64,000 bases of DNA, taken from positions 1 through 64,000 of the forward strand of contig CAITZM010000116.1 in assembly GCA_903896925.1 (NCBI GenBank), read 5' to 3'. Origin of the DNA: an uncultured Lentisphaerota bacterium (GTDB lineage Bacteria > Verrucomicrobiota > Kiritimatiellia > CAIQIC01). The translations under genes were made by a program, and so were the position numbers. Each line of letters begins with the position of its first letter. The first letter of the stretch is position 1. The notes below the pieces were generated by a model. That model ran no database searches, had not been told where the DNA came from, and was given only the letters and a program-made list of their open reading frames with translations. This document shows positions 63,985 through 64,000 of this stretch, one piece after another.

Positions 63985-64000
63985 GCTGCACCTCCGACAT

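Overview
High-GC bacterial chromosome fragment with no rRNA and one tRNA. The gene set is rich in secreted glycan-degrading enzymes: a heparinase II/III-type lyase, a GH92-type mannosidase, a GH28-type polygalacturonase-like protein, a GH110-like beta-helix protein, a sialate O-acetylesterase, DUF1080 and DUF5060/GH5-like proteins, and several esterases. These come with Gfo/Idh/MocA oxidoreductases and TIM-barrel sugar isomerases. Long intergenic stretches are packed with degenerate dispersed repeats. This combination points to a PVC-superphylum organism, most likely Kiritimatiellota, Lentisphaerota or Verrucomicrobiota; the assignment is inferred from gene content and not proven.

Layout. 1-0.9 kb: tandem array of a ~374-bp repeat that carries copies of the 3' end of the adjacent hemW. 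0.9-4.1 kb: minus-strand operon (CPBP protease, stand-alone Lrp/AsnC RAM domain, hemW) divergent from a class IV aminotransferase. 4.1-4.9 kb: initiator tRNA-fMet with promoter and terminator, then a small GIY-YIG nuclease gene lying between the tRNA 3' end and a second copy of it. 5.2-7.7 kb: an accessory island with an unknown minus-strand gene, a five-hairpin structured RNA ending in a terminator, and four tightly spaced small genes, the first resembling a lone integrase arm-binding domain. 8.1-12.9 kb: N-formylglutamate amidohydrolase family protein and a GHL10-like secreted protein, separated by repeats. 13-15.4 kb: response regulator with a Cys4 output module and a HEAT/zinc/PD-(D/E)XK nuclease-like gene between two arrays of a ~35-bp degenerate repeat.

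15.4-31.6 kb: secreted HExxH protein plus heparinase, a GH5-like protein, a spermidine-synthase-like membrane protein, an esterase plus ABC permease, a frameshifted Tat protein, a translationally coupled YceI/pentaheme cytochrome pair, glutathione peroxidase and a retropepsin-like protein. 31.8-39.1 kb: PQQ-type propeller, decayed hipA and aldo/keto reductase remnants, a beta-helix enzyme, a beta-propeller, a Sel1 protein and an HD-domain protein. 39.5-43 kb: a sugar catabolic operon (cupin isomerase-like, TIM-barrel isomerase, Gfo/Idh/MocA). 43.5-45.6 kb: an ARPP-1/DUF6569 gene divergent from a WYL regulator with a likely shared operator. 45.7-63 kb: GH92, RMD1/YagE, DUF1080, J-domain, SatP-type acetate transporter, esterases, sialate esterase, GH28, and a coupled HEAT/oxidoreductase pair. 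63.3-64 kb: a formyltransferase-like protein lacking the usual catalytic Asn.

Best candidates for something new are the structured RNA and its small-gene cluster (5.9-7.7 kb), the HEAT-Zn-nuclease gene flanked by matching repeat arrays (13.6-15.3 kb), and repeat arrays that appear to have copied the 3' ends of neighbouring genes.
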